Positions 17,923 to 25,872 of a stretch of 64,000 bases of DNA are shown one piece after another (the first letter of the stretch is position 1; each line of letters opens with the position of its first letter). The notes beneath the pieces are model-generated. The model searched no databases, was not told the DNA's origin, and was given only the letters and a program-made list of their open reading frames with translations. A program made the position numbers and the translations under genes. The stretch comes from Streptomyces sp. NBC_00414 (GTDB taxonomy: Bacteria > Actinomycetota > Actinomycetes > Streptomycetales > Streptomycetaceae), in the NCBI RefSeq assembly GCF_036038375.1, contig NZ_CP107935.1, positions 9,982,001 through 10,046,000 on the forward strand, written 5' to 3'.

Positions 17923-19254
17923 TCAGGTGGAGCGCTGGGTGGTGGACAGGCCCAGGGCCTTGAGGTCGGGCATGGTGCCCTCCTGCGCGGTGCGCAGGGA
18001 CTCGGTCAGCGATCCCTGGCCGCCGCCGACGCGGGCGAAGGAGTCCTGCATGACCCGCTGGGTGGCGCTCATCCGCGGTCCCCACAGCCAGCCCTCACCG
18101 ATCTTCTCCGCTTCCTGTTCGTACAGGCCGTAGATGTCCTGCCCGCCGTAGTACGAGCGGTCGAAGGCCTTGCGGCCCACGGCGACCAGATCGGGTGCGG
18201 CCGGGTACTGACTGCTCGTGCCGCTGGAGAGGCGGGCCCGCAGGGCATCGGGGTGGGAGACCTGCCACTCGATGAACTGCATCGCGGCTTCGGGCCTGCG
18301 GCTGTCCTTGGTGATGGCGAACGTCGACCCGCCGTGGGTGCCGACGGAAGGGTTCCCGGTGTCCCACTGGGGGAGCGGCGCGATCCGCCACTGGCCCTTC
18401 TGCCCGGGACGCGCGTTCATCTGCGCGCCCGCGTCCCACGCGCCGCTGAGCCGGGTGAGGACCAGCCCGTTGCCGATCTGCGCGTCGGACTGCCTGCTCT
18501 CGACCGCGTTGAGGAACACGTCGTCCCGGTCGATGAGCCGCTGCCAGTACTGCGCGACGCGCCGGGAGGGCGCGTCGGCCAGGGAGACGTTCCAGGCTCC
18601 ACCGGAGGTGTCGAACCACTGCGCGCCTGCCTGCCAGGCGTAGGCGGCGAACTGTGTCATCCCGTCCGTCGGGAACAGCACGAGCCGCCGGTCGGCGGCC
18701 TTGCGGCGTACGGCGTTCGCCTGTTCGGCGAACTCGTCCCAGGTGCGCGCGACTTGGAGTCCGTACCGGTCGAAGAGGTCGGCGCGGTAGTGCATCACCA
18801 TCGGCTCGACGTCCAGCGGAACGCTGAACACCCGCTTCTCGAAGGTGGTCTGGGCGAGCGCCTGCGGCAGCAGCTTGCCGCGCAGGGAGTCACTGACCAG
18901 GTCGGTGATGTCGCGGGCCACGCCGTCGATGGCGAACCCCGGCACCTGCGGGTACTCGATGGTCGCGACATCGGGTGCGTTGCCCGCCCGGGCGGCGTTG
19001 CTGAGCTTGGCGTAGCCGCCCTGCCCACCGGAGGGGATCTGCTGGAAGTCGACCTGCACGCTCTTGTGCGTGCGGTTGAAGGCGTCGACCACTTCCTGGC
19101 TGCCGCGCAGGGCGGACCAGAAGGTGATGCGCGTGGTGCGGCCCGTACTTGCCGACGAGGCTCCGTTCCCTCCGCTGCAGGCGCCTACGGCTCCTGTCAG
19201 CGGTACGGCGGCCATCGCGGCGAGCACGGACCGACGATCGGGTCGTCCGGGCAT
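17923..19254 (-). CDS. Sugar-binding lipoprotein of ABC importer, Tat-like signal
   Basis: A 443-residue family 1 extracellular solute-binding protein. The signal has a twin-arginine pair (RPDRRSVLAA) ahead of the hydrophobic run and a lipobox-like VGAC, so it may be a Tat-exported lipoprotein. The ATG at 19254 has GGGAGG six bases upstream; the frame further upstream reads only low-quality sequence. The body has the expected LSNAARAGNAPDVATIEYPQ and WQAGAQWFDTSGGAWN blocks. It is the first structural gene of the DUF2264 operon. The ligand is unknown; uronate-containing oligosaccharides are a guess from context. Confidence 0.88.
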   Translation of the reverse strand: MPGRPDRRSVLAAMAAVPLTGAVGACSGGNGASSASTGRTTRITFWSALRGSQEVVDAFNRTHKSVQVDFQQIPSGGQGGYAKLSNAARAGNAPDVATIEYPQVPGFAIDGVARDITDLVSDSLRGKLLPQALAQTTFEKRVFSVPLDVEPMVMHYRADLFDRYGLQVARTWDEFAEQANAVRRKAADRRLVLFPTDGMTQFAAYAWQAGAQWFDTSGGAWNVSLADAPSRRVAQYWQRLIDRDDVFLNAVESRQSDAQIGNGLVLTRLSGAWDAGAQMNARPGQKGQWRIAPLPQWDTGNPSVGTHGGSTFAITKDSRRPEAAMQFIEWQVSHPDALRARLSSGTSSQYPAAPDLVAVGRKAFDRSYYGGQDIYGLYEQEAEKIGEGWLWGPRMSATQRVMQDSFARVGGGQGSLTESLRTAQEGTMPDLKALGLSTTQRST

Positions 19255-19371
19255 GGGCGCCTCCCGCGGCTCCTGCGTGTCCGCCTCGTTGCGGACACGA
19301 CTGTTCGGGACACGGGAATCCTCATCGCTCTCGACCCAAACGGTCAATAGATCGATCAGAAGAAAAACAAA

Positions 19372-19381
19372 CGCTCAAACG
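19372..19381. promoter_or_regulatory. Candidate operator half-site before the DUF2264 operon
   Basis: CGCTCAAACG just after the regulator's stop codon and about 120 bases before the binding-protein start. The same 10-mer, on the other strand, lies in front of the regulator at 20519-20528. A further CGCTCA follows directly, giving a tandem arrangement. Confidence 0.5.
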
Positions 19382-19382
19382 C

Positions 19383-20498
19383 TCACTCGTCGGAGGTGGC
19401 GGCCCCGGCCGTCCCGCCGTCCACCCGCCGCGTCGAACCGCGCACCATCAGCCGCGGGAGCAACTCGACCCGGCGCGCGGGCCGTTCGCCGCCCTCCCGC
19501 AGGCGCTGCGTCAACAGCTCGGCGGCGGTCCGGCCGACCTCCGCCTTGGGCGGGGACACCGCGGTCAGCGGAGACGTGGCCAGCGCGGCCACCACATCGT
19601 CGTACGCCACGACCGAACAGTCCTCGGGCACCCGCACCCCGTCGTCCGCCAGCCGCTGTACGACCATCAGCGCGTCCACGTCGCTGTGCAGCACCACCGC
19701 GGTCGCCCGCGTCCGGCGCAGCAGCCGCGGCACGTCCGCGGTCTCGTCCGCGGTGTACGGCCCTTCACGCCCCGCCTGCTCCGAGATCAGCGCCCACGCC
19801 CACTCCTCCAGCAGCGGATGCGCCCCGGCGATGCTCGTGAAGGCGGCCCGCAGCGTGCGCGCCGTCGGACTGTCCTCCCGGGTCGCGAACACGATCCGAC
19901 GGTGACCGAGCCCCACCAGGTGCTCCACGGCGAGATGCGCGCCGTACCAGTGGTCCGAGCACACCGACTCCAGGGCGTGCCCCGCGCCGCCCTGCCGCGG
20001 CCGGCGCTCCATCAGCACGGTGGGCACCTCCAGCGCGGCGAGCCAGTCGTAGTCGGCCCGCTCCGCCGCCTCGGTGTGCCAGCGGGGCGCGAGGAGCAGG
20101 CCGCGGGCGCCGTCGGCCAGGGCCCGCTCCACCAGCGGCCGTTCGGCACCGGTCACCTGGGGCGCGATGTGCAGAGCCATGCGCATCCCGGCCTCCTCCA
20201 ATGCCGTGCGGGCGCCGTGCAGCGTCTCGGTCAGGTACGAGTGCCGCTCCGGCACCACGACGGCCACCCGGTCCCCGCCGGGCGGGTCGTTCGAGCCGAT
20301 CTCCTGCGCGGGCAGCGTCGAGCGGACGACGCCGTGTCCGCGGCGCAGCCTGCCCTCACGGGTCAGCTCCTCGACGTCGCGGCGCACCGTCACCACCGAG
20401 ACCTGCAACTCGTCGGCGAGGTCCCGGACCCGCGCGGCCCCGCGGGCCTGGACCGCCGCCAGAATGCGCTGACGCCTGAGATCGACCGGCTCCCGCAC
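19383..20498 (-). CDS. DeoR-type HTH / LacI-type sensor hybrid regulator
   Basis: The N-terminus is a DeoR-like winged helix (RQRILAAVQARGAARVRDLA then VSVVTVRRDVEELTREGRLR), joined to a LacI/GalR-type sugar-binding domain (VAVVVPERHSYLTETLHGAR, and VVAYDDVVAALATSPLTAV near the end). Such hybrids exist in Streptomyces and usually control the adjacent sugar operon. I prefer the GTG at 20498, with GGGTGGAG just upstream, giving 371 residues; the ATG at 20567 has no ribosome binding site and would place the shared operator motif inside the gene. It precedes, in line, the ABC-dehydrogenase-DUF2264 operon and probably represses it and itself. Confidence 0.85.
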   Translation of the reverse strand: MREPVDLRRQRILAAVQARGAARVRDLADELQVSVVTVRRDVEELTREGRLRRGHGVVRSTLPAQEIGSNDPPGGDRVAVVVPERHSYLTETLHGARTALEEAGMRMALHIAPQVTGAERPLVERALADGARGLLLAPRWHTEAAERADYDWLAALEVPTVLMERRPRQGGAGHALESVCSDHWYGAHLAVEHLVGLGHRRIVFATREDSPTARTLRAAFTSIAGAHPLLEEWAWALISEQAGREGPYTADETADVPRLLRRTRATAVVLHSDVDALMVVQRLADDGVRVPEDCSVVAYDDVVAALATSPLTAVSPPKAEVGRTAAELLTQRLREGGERPARRVELLPRLMVRGSTRRVDGGTAGAATSDE

Positions 20499-20518
20499 TG
20501 TGCTCCACCCCGAATGTT

Positions 20519-20528
20519 CGTTTGAGCG
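20519..20528. promoter_or_regulatory. Candidate operator half-site before the hybrid regulator
   Basis: CGTTTGAGCG, the reverse complement of the 10-mer at 19372-19381, about 20 bases upstream of the preferred GTG start. This suggests autoregulation and supports the shorter start. Confidence 0.5.
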
Positions 20529-20606
20529 ATTCAGTTCATCATAACGATCGGCTCGGGGTGGCGTCATGGTGTCGTCGTGGTGCGGGTATCGGCGTTGTGT
20601 GAACCG

Positions 20607-20649
20607 TTGACATGTTCACTGCGGCTCAGGATGCTTGAGAGCGCTTTCA
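20607..20649 (+). promoter_or_regulatory. Promoter and operator of the GH43 gene
   Basis: TTGACA (20607-20612) is a good -35 box; CAGGAT (20628-20633) or GATGCT (20630-20635) can be the -10. Directly after it lies TGAGAGCGCTTTCA (20636-20649), a near-perfect palindrome of the kind bound by LacI-family regulators such as CebR (TGGGAGCGCTCCCA). Repressor binding here would block transcription. Confidence 0.6.
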
Positions 20650-20744
20650 TCCCCCTTTCGGCTTTGTCCCCCACCTGAGACCGGCTGGACCCCGTCCGTA
20701 CGCGGGCGGTGTGCTGCCGGTCCGGCGCGAAGCAGAGGCCAACC

Positions 20745-21827
20745 ATGCACGGGATCAAGAGAATCTCCAGCCTTCTCAGCGGATTCGTGGCTCTGGCTCT
20801 GGCCGGTGTCCTCGCGGCCGCCCTGACCCTCTCGTCCGCCACACCCGCCCACGCGGGGTCGACCGGTCTCCGGGCGGCGGACCCGAGTGTGGTGCGGGTG
20901 GGAAGCACCTACGTGTCGGTCCAGTCGACCGGCACCGGCATCGCCGTACGGCAGGCCTCCTCGACGGACGCGCTGGCGTCGGCGCCCGCTCGGCAGGTCT
21001 GGTCGGACACCCGGAACCTCGGTGAGATCTGGGCTCCGGAGATCACCACCGAGAACGGCCGCTACTACATCTACTTCTCGGGCGGCCGTGGCTCGGCCCA
21101 CCGCATGTACGTGATCAGCTCCGCCACCGCGGACAGCGGGTACACCACCGAGACGAAACTCGCCCTTCCGGACGACAAGTGGGCCATCGACGGGACGCTG
21201 TTCACCTTCAACGGGCAGCGGTGGTTCGTCTGGTCGGGCTGGGCCGGCGACACCAACGTGGAGCAGAACCTCTACATCGCGCGGATGAGCAGCCCGACCA
21301 CACCGACGGGCGCGCGGTACGTCATCTCGCAGCCGCGGGAGAGCTGGGAACGCGTGGTCGGCAACCCCTACATCAACGAGTCCCCCGAGGCGATCAAGGA
21401 CCCGAACGGACAGCTGCACATCGTGTACTCGGCCAACGGCAGCTGGAGTGACCAGTACTGCCTGGCCGACCTGCGGCTGCGGGCCGGAGGCGACCCGACC
21501 TACGTATGGGACTGGTACAAGTCCAACGGCTGCCTGTTCGGGTCCAACCGCGCGACGATGATGTCCGGTTGGGACCCGACGCTGTACGTCGACGGCCCCG
21601 GCCACCACAGCTTCGTCCTGCTCGACGGCGACATCAACACCAGTCCGCCGGCCGGGCCGAGGTTCCCGCTGATGTTCCACGCGGTGGCGAAGGGCACCCC
21701 GTACTCGTGGGCGAACCGGTTCTGGTACACCGGCACCTTCGCCTGGTGGGGCAACACCACGTACAGCCGGGCCAACGTGCCCGGCGCCAACACCAGTACG
21801 GGGTGGAGCCTGAAGTTCTTCGAGTAG
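20745..21827 (+). CDS. Secreted glycoside hydrolase family 43 protein, likely exo-arabinofuranosidase
   Basis: A signal peptide (GFVALALAGVLAAALTLSSA..AHA) leads into a single five-bladed GH43 domain of about 320 residues. The three acidic residues of the family can be placed: the base in AADPSVV, the modulator in WAIDGTLF and the general acid Glu in NESPEAIKDPNG. Size and motifs resemble Streptomyces exo-1,5-alpha-L-arabinofuranosidases of GH43, so release of arabinose from arabinan or arabinogalactan is the likely role; beta-xylosidase activity is the alternative. The ATG at 20745 has AGAGG upstream; the frame open from 20709 has no support. It stands alone behind its own promoter/operator. 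Confidence 0.82.
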   Translation: MHGIKRISSLLSGFVALALAGVLAAALTLSSATPAHAGSTGLRAADPSVVRVGSTYVSVQSTGTGIAVRQASSTDALASAPARQVWSDTRNLGEIWAPEITTENGRYYIYFSGGRGSAHRMYVISSATADSGYTTETKLALPDDKWAIDGTLFTFNGQRWFVWSGWAGDTNVEQNLYIARMSSPTTPTGARYVISQPRESWERVVGNPYINESPEAIKDPNGQLHIVYSANGSWSDQYCLADLRLRAGGDPTYVWDWYKSNGCLFGSNRATMMSGWDPTLYVDGPGHHSFVLLDGDINTSPPAGPRFPLMFHAVAKGTPYSWANRFWYTGTFAWWGNTTYSRANVPGANTSTGWSLKFFE

Positions 21828-21863
21828 GGGTGCTGCCCAGCGGTACCTGGTGGTGCCGGGTGG

Positions 21864-22595
21864 TCACCAGCGGTCGAGCGTGGCCAACAGCATTCCGGCG
21901 GCGATCCCGGTGAAGACGAGAGCGAACACGATGTCCACGACGAGAGCCGTCCCGGTGGGCAGACCATAGGCCAAGGCGTGTGTCGTCAGACTGACCGGCT
22001 GGAAGCTCATGAACATCCAGCTGAACGTGCGGAAAGCGAGCATGAAGAGCCCGTCCCGCCAGCCGAACAGCAGCCCCCACAGCAGAATCCCGAGGCCGAG
22101 GAACGCGACGTACAGCCAGGCGTTGAGCGTCGAGCCGGACTTCGGCAGGAACCACTGCGCGGCGCCCATCACCTCCACACCGACGACTTCGCCGCGCCAG
22201 AGCCGCAGCCTGACCGGCTGCCCTTCTTCGGCCTTGGAGTAGAAACGGGACGACACGTCGCGGGCCTGACGGGAACCGTCGGCCCGCCGCCAGGTGACCT
22301 CGTGATGGGTGGTCGTGCTCGTGTACGTGTTGCCGTCGGCGTCCGTGTGCGTGGATGTCGTCGTGTAGGTCCGCCGACCGGCGACGGAGCCCTCCTCGTC
22401 GGTGAAACACTCATGGCCGCCCCGGTCGCACGCCACGACCTCGCGGAACTCCCGGGTCTGCCGAAACGGCTCGGCGGCACCGACAAGCCCCACCACCAGC
22501 ACACCGACACCGATCGCGACCACAAGCCACCGCCCGAGGAGACCCCCGGGCAGCGACACATGGAGCGGCAGCAGCCGAAATCGACGAAGCCTCAT
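21864..22595 (-). CDS. Membrane protein of unknown function
   Basis: A 243-residue protein I do not recognise. One membrane helix near the start (WLVVAIGVGVLVVGLVGAA), then an extracytoplasmic stretch of about 100 residues rich in Thr/Ser with two Cys (VACDRGGHECF) and a TYTTTSTHTDADG segment, then three hydrophobic segments at the end. The layout loosely recalls DUF3592-type proteins. The ATG at 22595 has GGGGG six bases upstream; a TTG two codons earlier is less likely. It stands alone. Confidence 0.7.
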   Translation of the reverse strand: MRLRRFRLLPLHVSLPGGLLGRWLVVAIGVGVLVVGLVGAAEPFRQTREFREVVACDRGGHECFTDEEGSVAGRRTYTTTSTHTDADGNTYTSTTTHHEVTWRRADGSRQARDVSSRFYSKAEEGQPVRLRLWRGEVVGVEVMGAAQWFLPKSGSTLNAWLYVAFLGLGILLWGLLFGWRDGLFMLAFRTFSWMFMSFQPVSLTTHALAYGLPTGTALVVDIVFALVFTGIAAGMLLATLDRW

Positions 22596-22777
22596 ACGCA
22601 ACCCCCGTAACAGATCACCCGCGCATGGCGCGAAGTGCTGTCCGGGTGATGCCCACTCGCAATGCGTCAGACGCTTCTACGGGTGCTGTGACAGTTGGTG
22701 CCGAGCGCGGCGCTCCGGCGAAGCGGCCTGAGCCCTCGGCTCCTGTCGTTCAGCGTTCGTCATTCAGTGTCTGTCGC

Positions 22778-23953
22778 TCACCGCTTGCGCAGCAGTGCGC
22801 AGACGAGGTTCTCCTGGACGGTCCGCAGCCGCTTCAGGAGTTCCGGCTTGCTGGTCTTGTTGACCTGAGTGGTGAGGGAGACGGTCAGCGATCGCGTGCC
22901 GTCCGGGGTGGCCGCGATGAGTTGCGTGTAGCCGGGGAAGTTGCCCGTGTGGCCGTGGACCACGCCGCAGCGGGTGGTGTACTTGAAGATGGCGAGACCG
23001 GCTTTGTTCTTGCCGGGGCCCGCGGGTTCGGAAGCGCCGTCCACCCAGTCGCGCTGCTGGTGACGTGTCCGGTCGGAGATCAGCTCGCCGCCGGCGTAGC
23101 CACGGATGAAGGCCGTCATGTCCTGCGGGGTGGAGATGATCCCGCCCGATGCCCATACGCCGGACGCGCTCAGTACTTCGCTGACATCCTCGGGCGGGTT
23201 CTGCCCGGTGACGTCGTAGCCGTGCATGTACGGCCGGGGCATCCGATAGCCCTGCGGCAGGCTGGTGCTGTGCAGTTCCAACGGGCGGTACACGAGTTCG
23301 TCGAGCAGGTCCTCGTAACGCCGGTCCGTCACGGCCTCCGCCATCAGTGCCACGGCGATGTTGTCGGAGTTGGAGTACTCGTACCGGGACCCGGGGCGGA
23401 ACGCCAACGGTTCGTCGGCCACGAAGTCCAGCAGTCGGCGCGAGTCGAAGCGGCGGCGCGGATTCTCGGTCACCAGGGCCAGGAACTCGGGGTCGGCGCT
23501 GAAGTCGGGCAGCCCGCTGGTGTGGTTCAGGAGCTGCCGGAGAGTGACCCGATGCCAGGCACGCGGCAGCCGGGGGAGCACCTTGTCGAGGGTGTCGCCC
23601 AGCCGCAGATCCCCGGAGTCGACGAGGCGCAGAGCGACCGCGCCGCTGAACGCCTTGGCCGTACTGGCGATGCGCATGTGGTCGGTGACCTGGACCGGAC
23701 GATCGGTGCCGGTCTTGGCGACGCCGGCCCGGAAGACCTGGGTGTGGGACCCACGCTTGAGGACGGCGATCACCCCGGGAGGTCCGTCGGGTGCGTCGGT
23801 CAGTGCCTGCAACTGCCGCCGCAAGGCGCGGTCGTCGTTAGCGGGGGCGTCCGAGGCGTGGGTCGGGGCGGCCTGCACCAGACCGGTCAGACAGGCAGCG
23901 CTCAGCAGAGCGACCAGAGGGAGGCGGACCTGCGCGGAGCGGGGGACTGACAC
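22778..23953 (-). CDS. Secreted serine hydrolase, beta-lactamase/DD-peptidase family
   Basis: A signal peptide (LPLVALLSAACLTGLVQAAPTHA) precedes a class C beta-lactamase-like fold (PF00144). The catalytic triad motifs are intact: S97-TA-K100, Y193-S-N195 and H335-T-G337. The closest functional model is the Streptomyces R61-type D-alanyl-D-alanine carboxypeptidase, which also has Y-x-N and HTG, but esterases and other peptidases share the fold. The GTG at 23953 gives the signal peptide. The gene is preceded by a short open frame and hairpins (23988-24108) that could control it. Confidence 0.87.
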   Translation of the reverse strand: MSVPRSAQVRLPLVALLSAACLTGLVQAAPTHASDAPANDDRALRRQLQALTDAPDGPPGVIAVLKRGSHTQVFRAGVAKTGTDRPVQVTDHMRIASTAKAFSGAVALRLVDSGDLRLGDTLDKVLPRLPRAWHRVTLRQLLNHTSGLPDFSADPEFLALVTENPRRRFDSRRLLDFVADEPLAFRPGSRYEYSNSDNIAVALMAEAVTDRRYEDLLDELVYRPLELHSTSLPQGYRMPRPYMHGYDVTGQNPPEDVSEVLSASGVWASGGIISTPQDMTAFIRGYAGGELISDRTRHQQRDWVDGASEPAGPGKNKAGLAIFKYTTRCGVVHGHTGNFPGYTQLIAATPDGTRSLTVSLTTQVNKTSKPELLKRLRTVQENLVCALLRKR

Positions 23954-23987
23954 GGGGGAACTCCTGACGGGTGGGCGCGGCGGGACG

Positions 23988-24065
23988 TCAGAGCGACCAG
24001 GTGCCGCCAGGACACCTGGTCTTCGGGGCCCAGAGGTCTCCGGGCAGCAGCGACGTGCTCCTCAC
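23988..24065 (-). CDS. Possible 25-residue leader peptide
   Basis: A GTG (24063-24065) with GGGAG five bases upstream opens a 25-codon frame ending in TGA 34 bases before the serine hydrolase start. The product contains SLLPGDLWAPKTRCPGGTW, with Cys, two Pro-Gly turns and two Trp; 22 of 25 codons end in G or C. It is too short for a normal gene call, but its ribosome binding site, the codon bias, and a hairpin overlapping its last codons fit a leader peptide. No homology search was possible. Confidence 0.4.
   Translation of the reverse strand: MRSTSLLPGDLWAPKTRCPGGTWSL
23995..24021 (-). promoter_or_regulatory. Hairpin overlapping the leader ORF
   Basis: GACCAGGTG (23995-24003) and CACCTGGTC (24013-24021) form a perfect 9-bp stem with a 9-base loop, covering the last third of the leader frame and lying upstream of the serine hydrolase ribosome binding site. 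It could act in attenuation. Confidence 0.45.
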
Positions 24066-24075
24066 CAGGGCTCCC

Positions 24076-24108
24076 TTTCTGTTCATCCCATAACAGGATG
24101 AACAGAAA
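24076..24108. promoter_or_regulatory. Perfect 13-bp inverted repeat upstream of the leader ORF
   Basis: TTTCTGTTCATCC (24076-24088) and GGATGAACAGAAA (24096-24108) around CATAACA. It is A+T-rich compared with its surroundings, which is typical of an operator; it could also end the oxidoreductase gene that stops at 24197. No other gene fits in 23954-24196. Confidence 0.6.
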
Positions 24109-24196
24109 CAAACCACTGACGTGAGACCTAGGTGACGCGGCCGTACTGCACCTCAATGAGTGACAGGGCCACGCGGCCCGGCACCGGCCGACCGCG

Positions 24197-25150
24197 TCAC
24201 GCGCCGGACGCGAGCGTCGTGAGGTCGAGGACGGTCTTCCCGCGGCGAGGGCCCGCCGCCACCGCCGCGTGTGCCTCCGCCACGCGGTCGGCCGGGAACA
24301 CCGCCTGGACCGGTACGCGGAACCGCCCGCGCACCGCCTGCTCGGCGGCGACCGCCAGCCCGTGGCACCCGTCCGGCTGGCCCCCGTAGCGGCCGACCGA
24401 GAGGCGCACCCCGCGGCCGGGACCCGTGAAGTCGGCGAGCGTGACCACCGAGTCCGGGCCGCCGGTGAGGGCGACGAGCTCGTCCAGTGAGCCTTTCCCG
24501 GCCACGTCGAGGGCACGGTCGACACGTGGGATGCCGAGGGCGCGGACCCGTTCGGCCAGGCCGGGACCGTAGGCGACCGGCCTCGCGCCGAGAGAGGTCA
24601 GGAAGGCGTGGCTGCCGGGTCGGCCCGTCGCGAGCACGCGTGCCCCTCGCACCACCGCCAGTTGCACGGCGATGCTTCCGACGCCGCCCGACGCCCCGTC
24701 GATCAGGAGTGTCGTGTCCTGTTCCTCGGTGAGGCCGAGCAGGTCCAGGGCCCGGGTCGCCGTCTCGACGCCCGTCGCCGCGGCGCCCGCCTCGTCCCAG
24801 GACCAGGCGTCCGGCTTCGCCGCCCAGAACGCGAGCACCGCGAACCGCGCGCTCGCTCCGCCCAGCCGGGCGACGTCGACCGCTCCGAACACCTCGTCGC
24901 CGACCGCGTGGCCCGTGACACCCGGACCGACCTCGTCGATCACCCCGGCCGCGTCCACCCCGGGGATGTGCGGCAGGGCGAGACCGTCACGCGAGGGCGA
25001 GTCACCGGCCCGCAGCGCGAGGTCGACCGGAGACACTCCCGCCGCCCGGACGGCGATCCGTACCTCGCCCGGACCCGCGTGCGGCTCGGGCACGGATCCG
25101 ATGCCGAGTACCTCAGGAGGACCGAACCGCTCGAACCGTACCGCGCGCAT
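24197..25150 (-). CDS. NADP-dependent quinone-oxidoreductase-like protein
   Basis: A medium-chain dehydrogenase/reductase without the structural zinc loop. The GroES-like N-terminus begins RAVRFERFGPPEVLGIGSVP, and the Rossmann motif reads DGASGGVGSIAVQLA with an Arg-Arg context typical of NADPH use. The length of 317 is normal for quinone reductases (QOR). The ATG at 25150 starts exactly at the domain; the long frame up to 25414 overlaps the divergent regulator. It is divergent from a TetR gene with a palindrome in between, a common arrangement for electrophile- or quinone-inducible reductases. Confidence 0.88.
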   Translation of the reverse strand: MRAVRFERFGPPEVLGIGSVPEPHAGPGEVRIAVRAAGVSPVDLALRAGDSPSRDGLALPHIPGVDAAGVIDEVGPGVTGHAVGDEVFGAVDVARLGGASARFAVLAFWAAKPDAWSWDEAGAAATGVETATRALDLLGLTEEQDTTLLIDGASGGVGSIAVQLAVVRGARVLATGRPGSHAFLTSLGARPVAYGPGLAERVRALGIPRVDRALDVAGKGSLDELVALTGGPDSVVTLADFTGPGRGVRLSVGRYGGQPDGCHGLAVAAEQAVRGRFRVPVQAVFPADRVAEAHAAVAAGPRRGKTVLDLTTLASGA

Positions 25151-25213
25151 GATGCACCTTCCCTGCCCGGACGGTCCGGGCGTCGGCACACGGTAGACAT
25201 GGAGGTGGAGCAG

Positions 25214-25227
25214 CTGATCCGGATCAG
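25214..25227. promoter_or_regulatory. TetR operator candidate
   Basis: CTGATCCGGATCAG is a perfect 14-bp palindrome in the 83-base gap between the divergent oxidoreductase and TetR genes, where a repressor would control both. Confidence 0.55.
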
Positions 25228-25233
25228 GTCGAA

Positions 25234-25860
25234 GTGAGAGGCGCGGCAAGCACAGTGACTCGGAAAACACGCACGGACGCGGAGGACAACCGCCGTCGCA
25301 TCCTCTCGGTGGCCCGCGCCTCCTTCGCTTCCGAAGGGCTCGACCTGCCGATGCGGGAGATCGCCCGCCGGGTCGGCCTGGGTATCGCCACCGTCCACCG
25401 GCACTTCCCCTCACGCGCCGACCTGGTCACCGCGGCGCTCACCGAGCACGTCGCGGCCTGCCGCGCGGACATGCGGGCCGCCCTCGACGATCCCGACCCA
25501 TGGCGTGCGCTCAGCGGTATCGTCCGCCGCTTCGCCGAGCACCGGCTGCGGGACCGCGGGCTGAACGAGGCTCTGTTCGGCTCCCATCCGGCTGCCGCCG
25601 CCTTCGCCGCGGACCGCCGCGAGCAGGCACGGGCGCTGCGCCGACTCGTCGACCGGGCCCGCGCCGCCGGCGTCGTCCGGGACGACATCGGCGTGGAGGA
25701 CGTACGCATCTGCCTGGCGGCGATCGCCTCCTACCGCCTCACGCGGCCCGCCGCGGGCCTACACCGCCTCGTCGACCTCCTCCTGACCGGTCTGACCGGT
25801 CAGACCGCGGACCACCAACTCCCCGCGGGCACCGCACGGACCCCGCCCGCGCAGCCGTAG
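25234..25860 (+). CDS. TetR-family regulator
   Basis: N-terminal TetR helix-turn-helix: RRRILSVARASFASEGL, then MREIARRVGLGIATVHRHF. The C-terminal ligand domain is unspecific; 208 residues is normal. The start is a GTG at 25234 with AGG close upstream; a GTG at 25255 is possible but has no well-spaced site. It most likely represses the divergent oxidoreductase and itself. Confidence 0.88.
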   Translation: MRGAASTVTRKTRTDAEDNRRRILSVARASFASEGLDLPMREIARRVGLGIATVHRHFPSRADLVTAALTEHVAACRADMRAALDDPDPWRALSGIVRRFAEHRLRDRGLNEALFGSHPAAAAFAADRREQARALRRLVDRARAAGVVRDDIGVEDVRICLAAIASYRLTRPAAGLHRLVDLLLTGLTGQTADHQLPAGTARTPPAQP

Positions 25861-25872
25861 TGCCCTACCGCC

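Noticed and set aside
20499-20567. ATG start of the hybrid regulator at 20567
   Set aside because: It has no ribosome binding site and would place the operator-like motif inside the gene.
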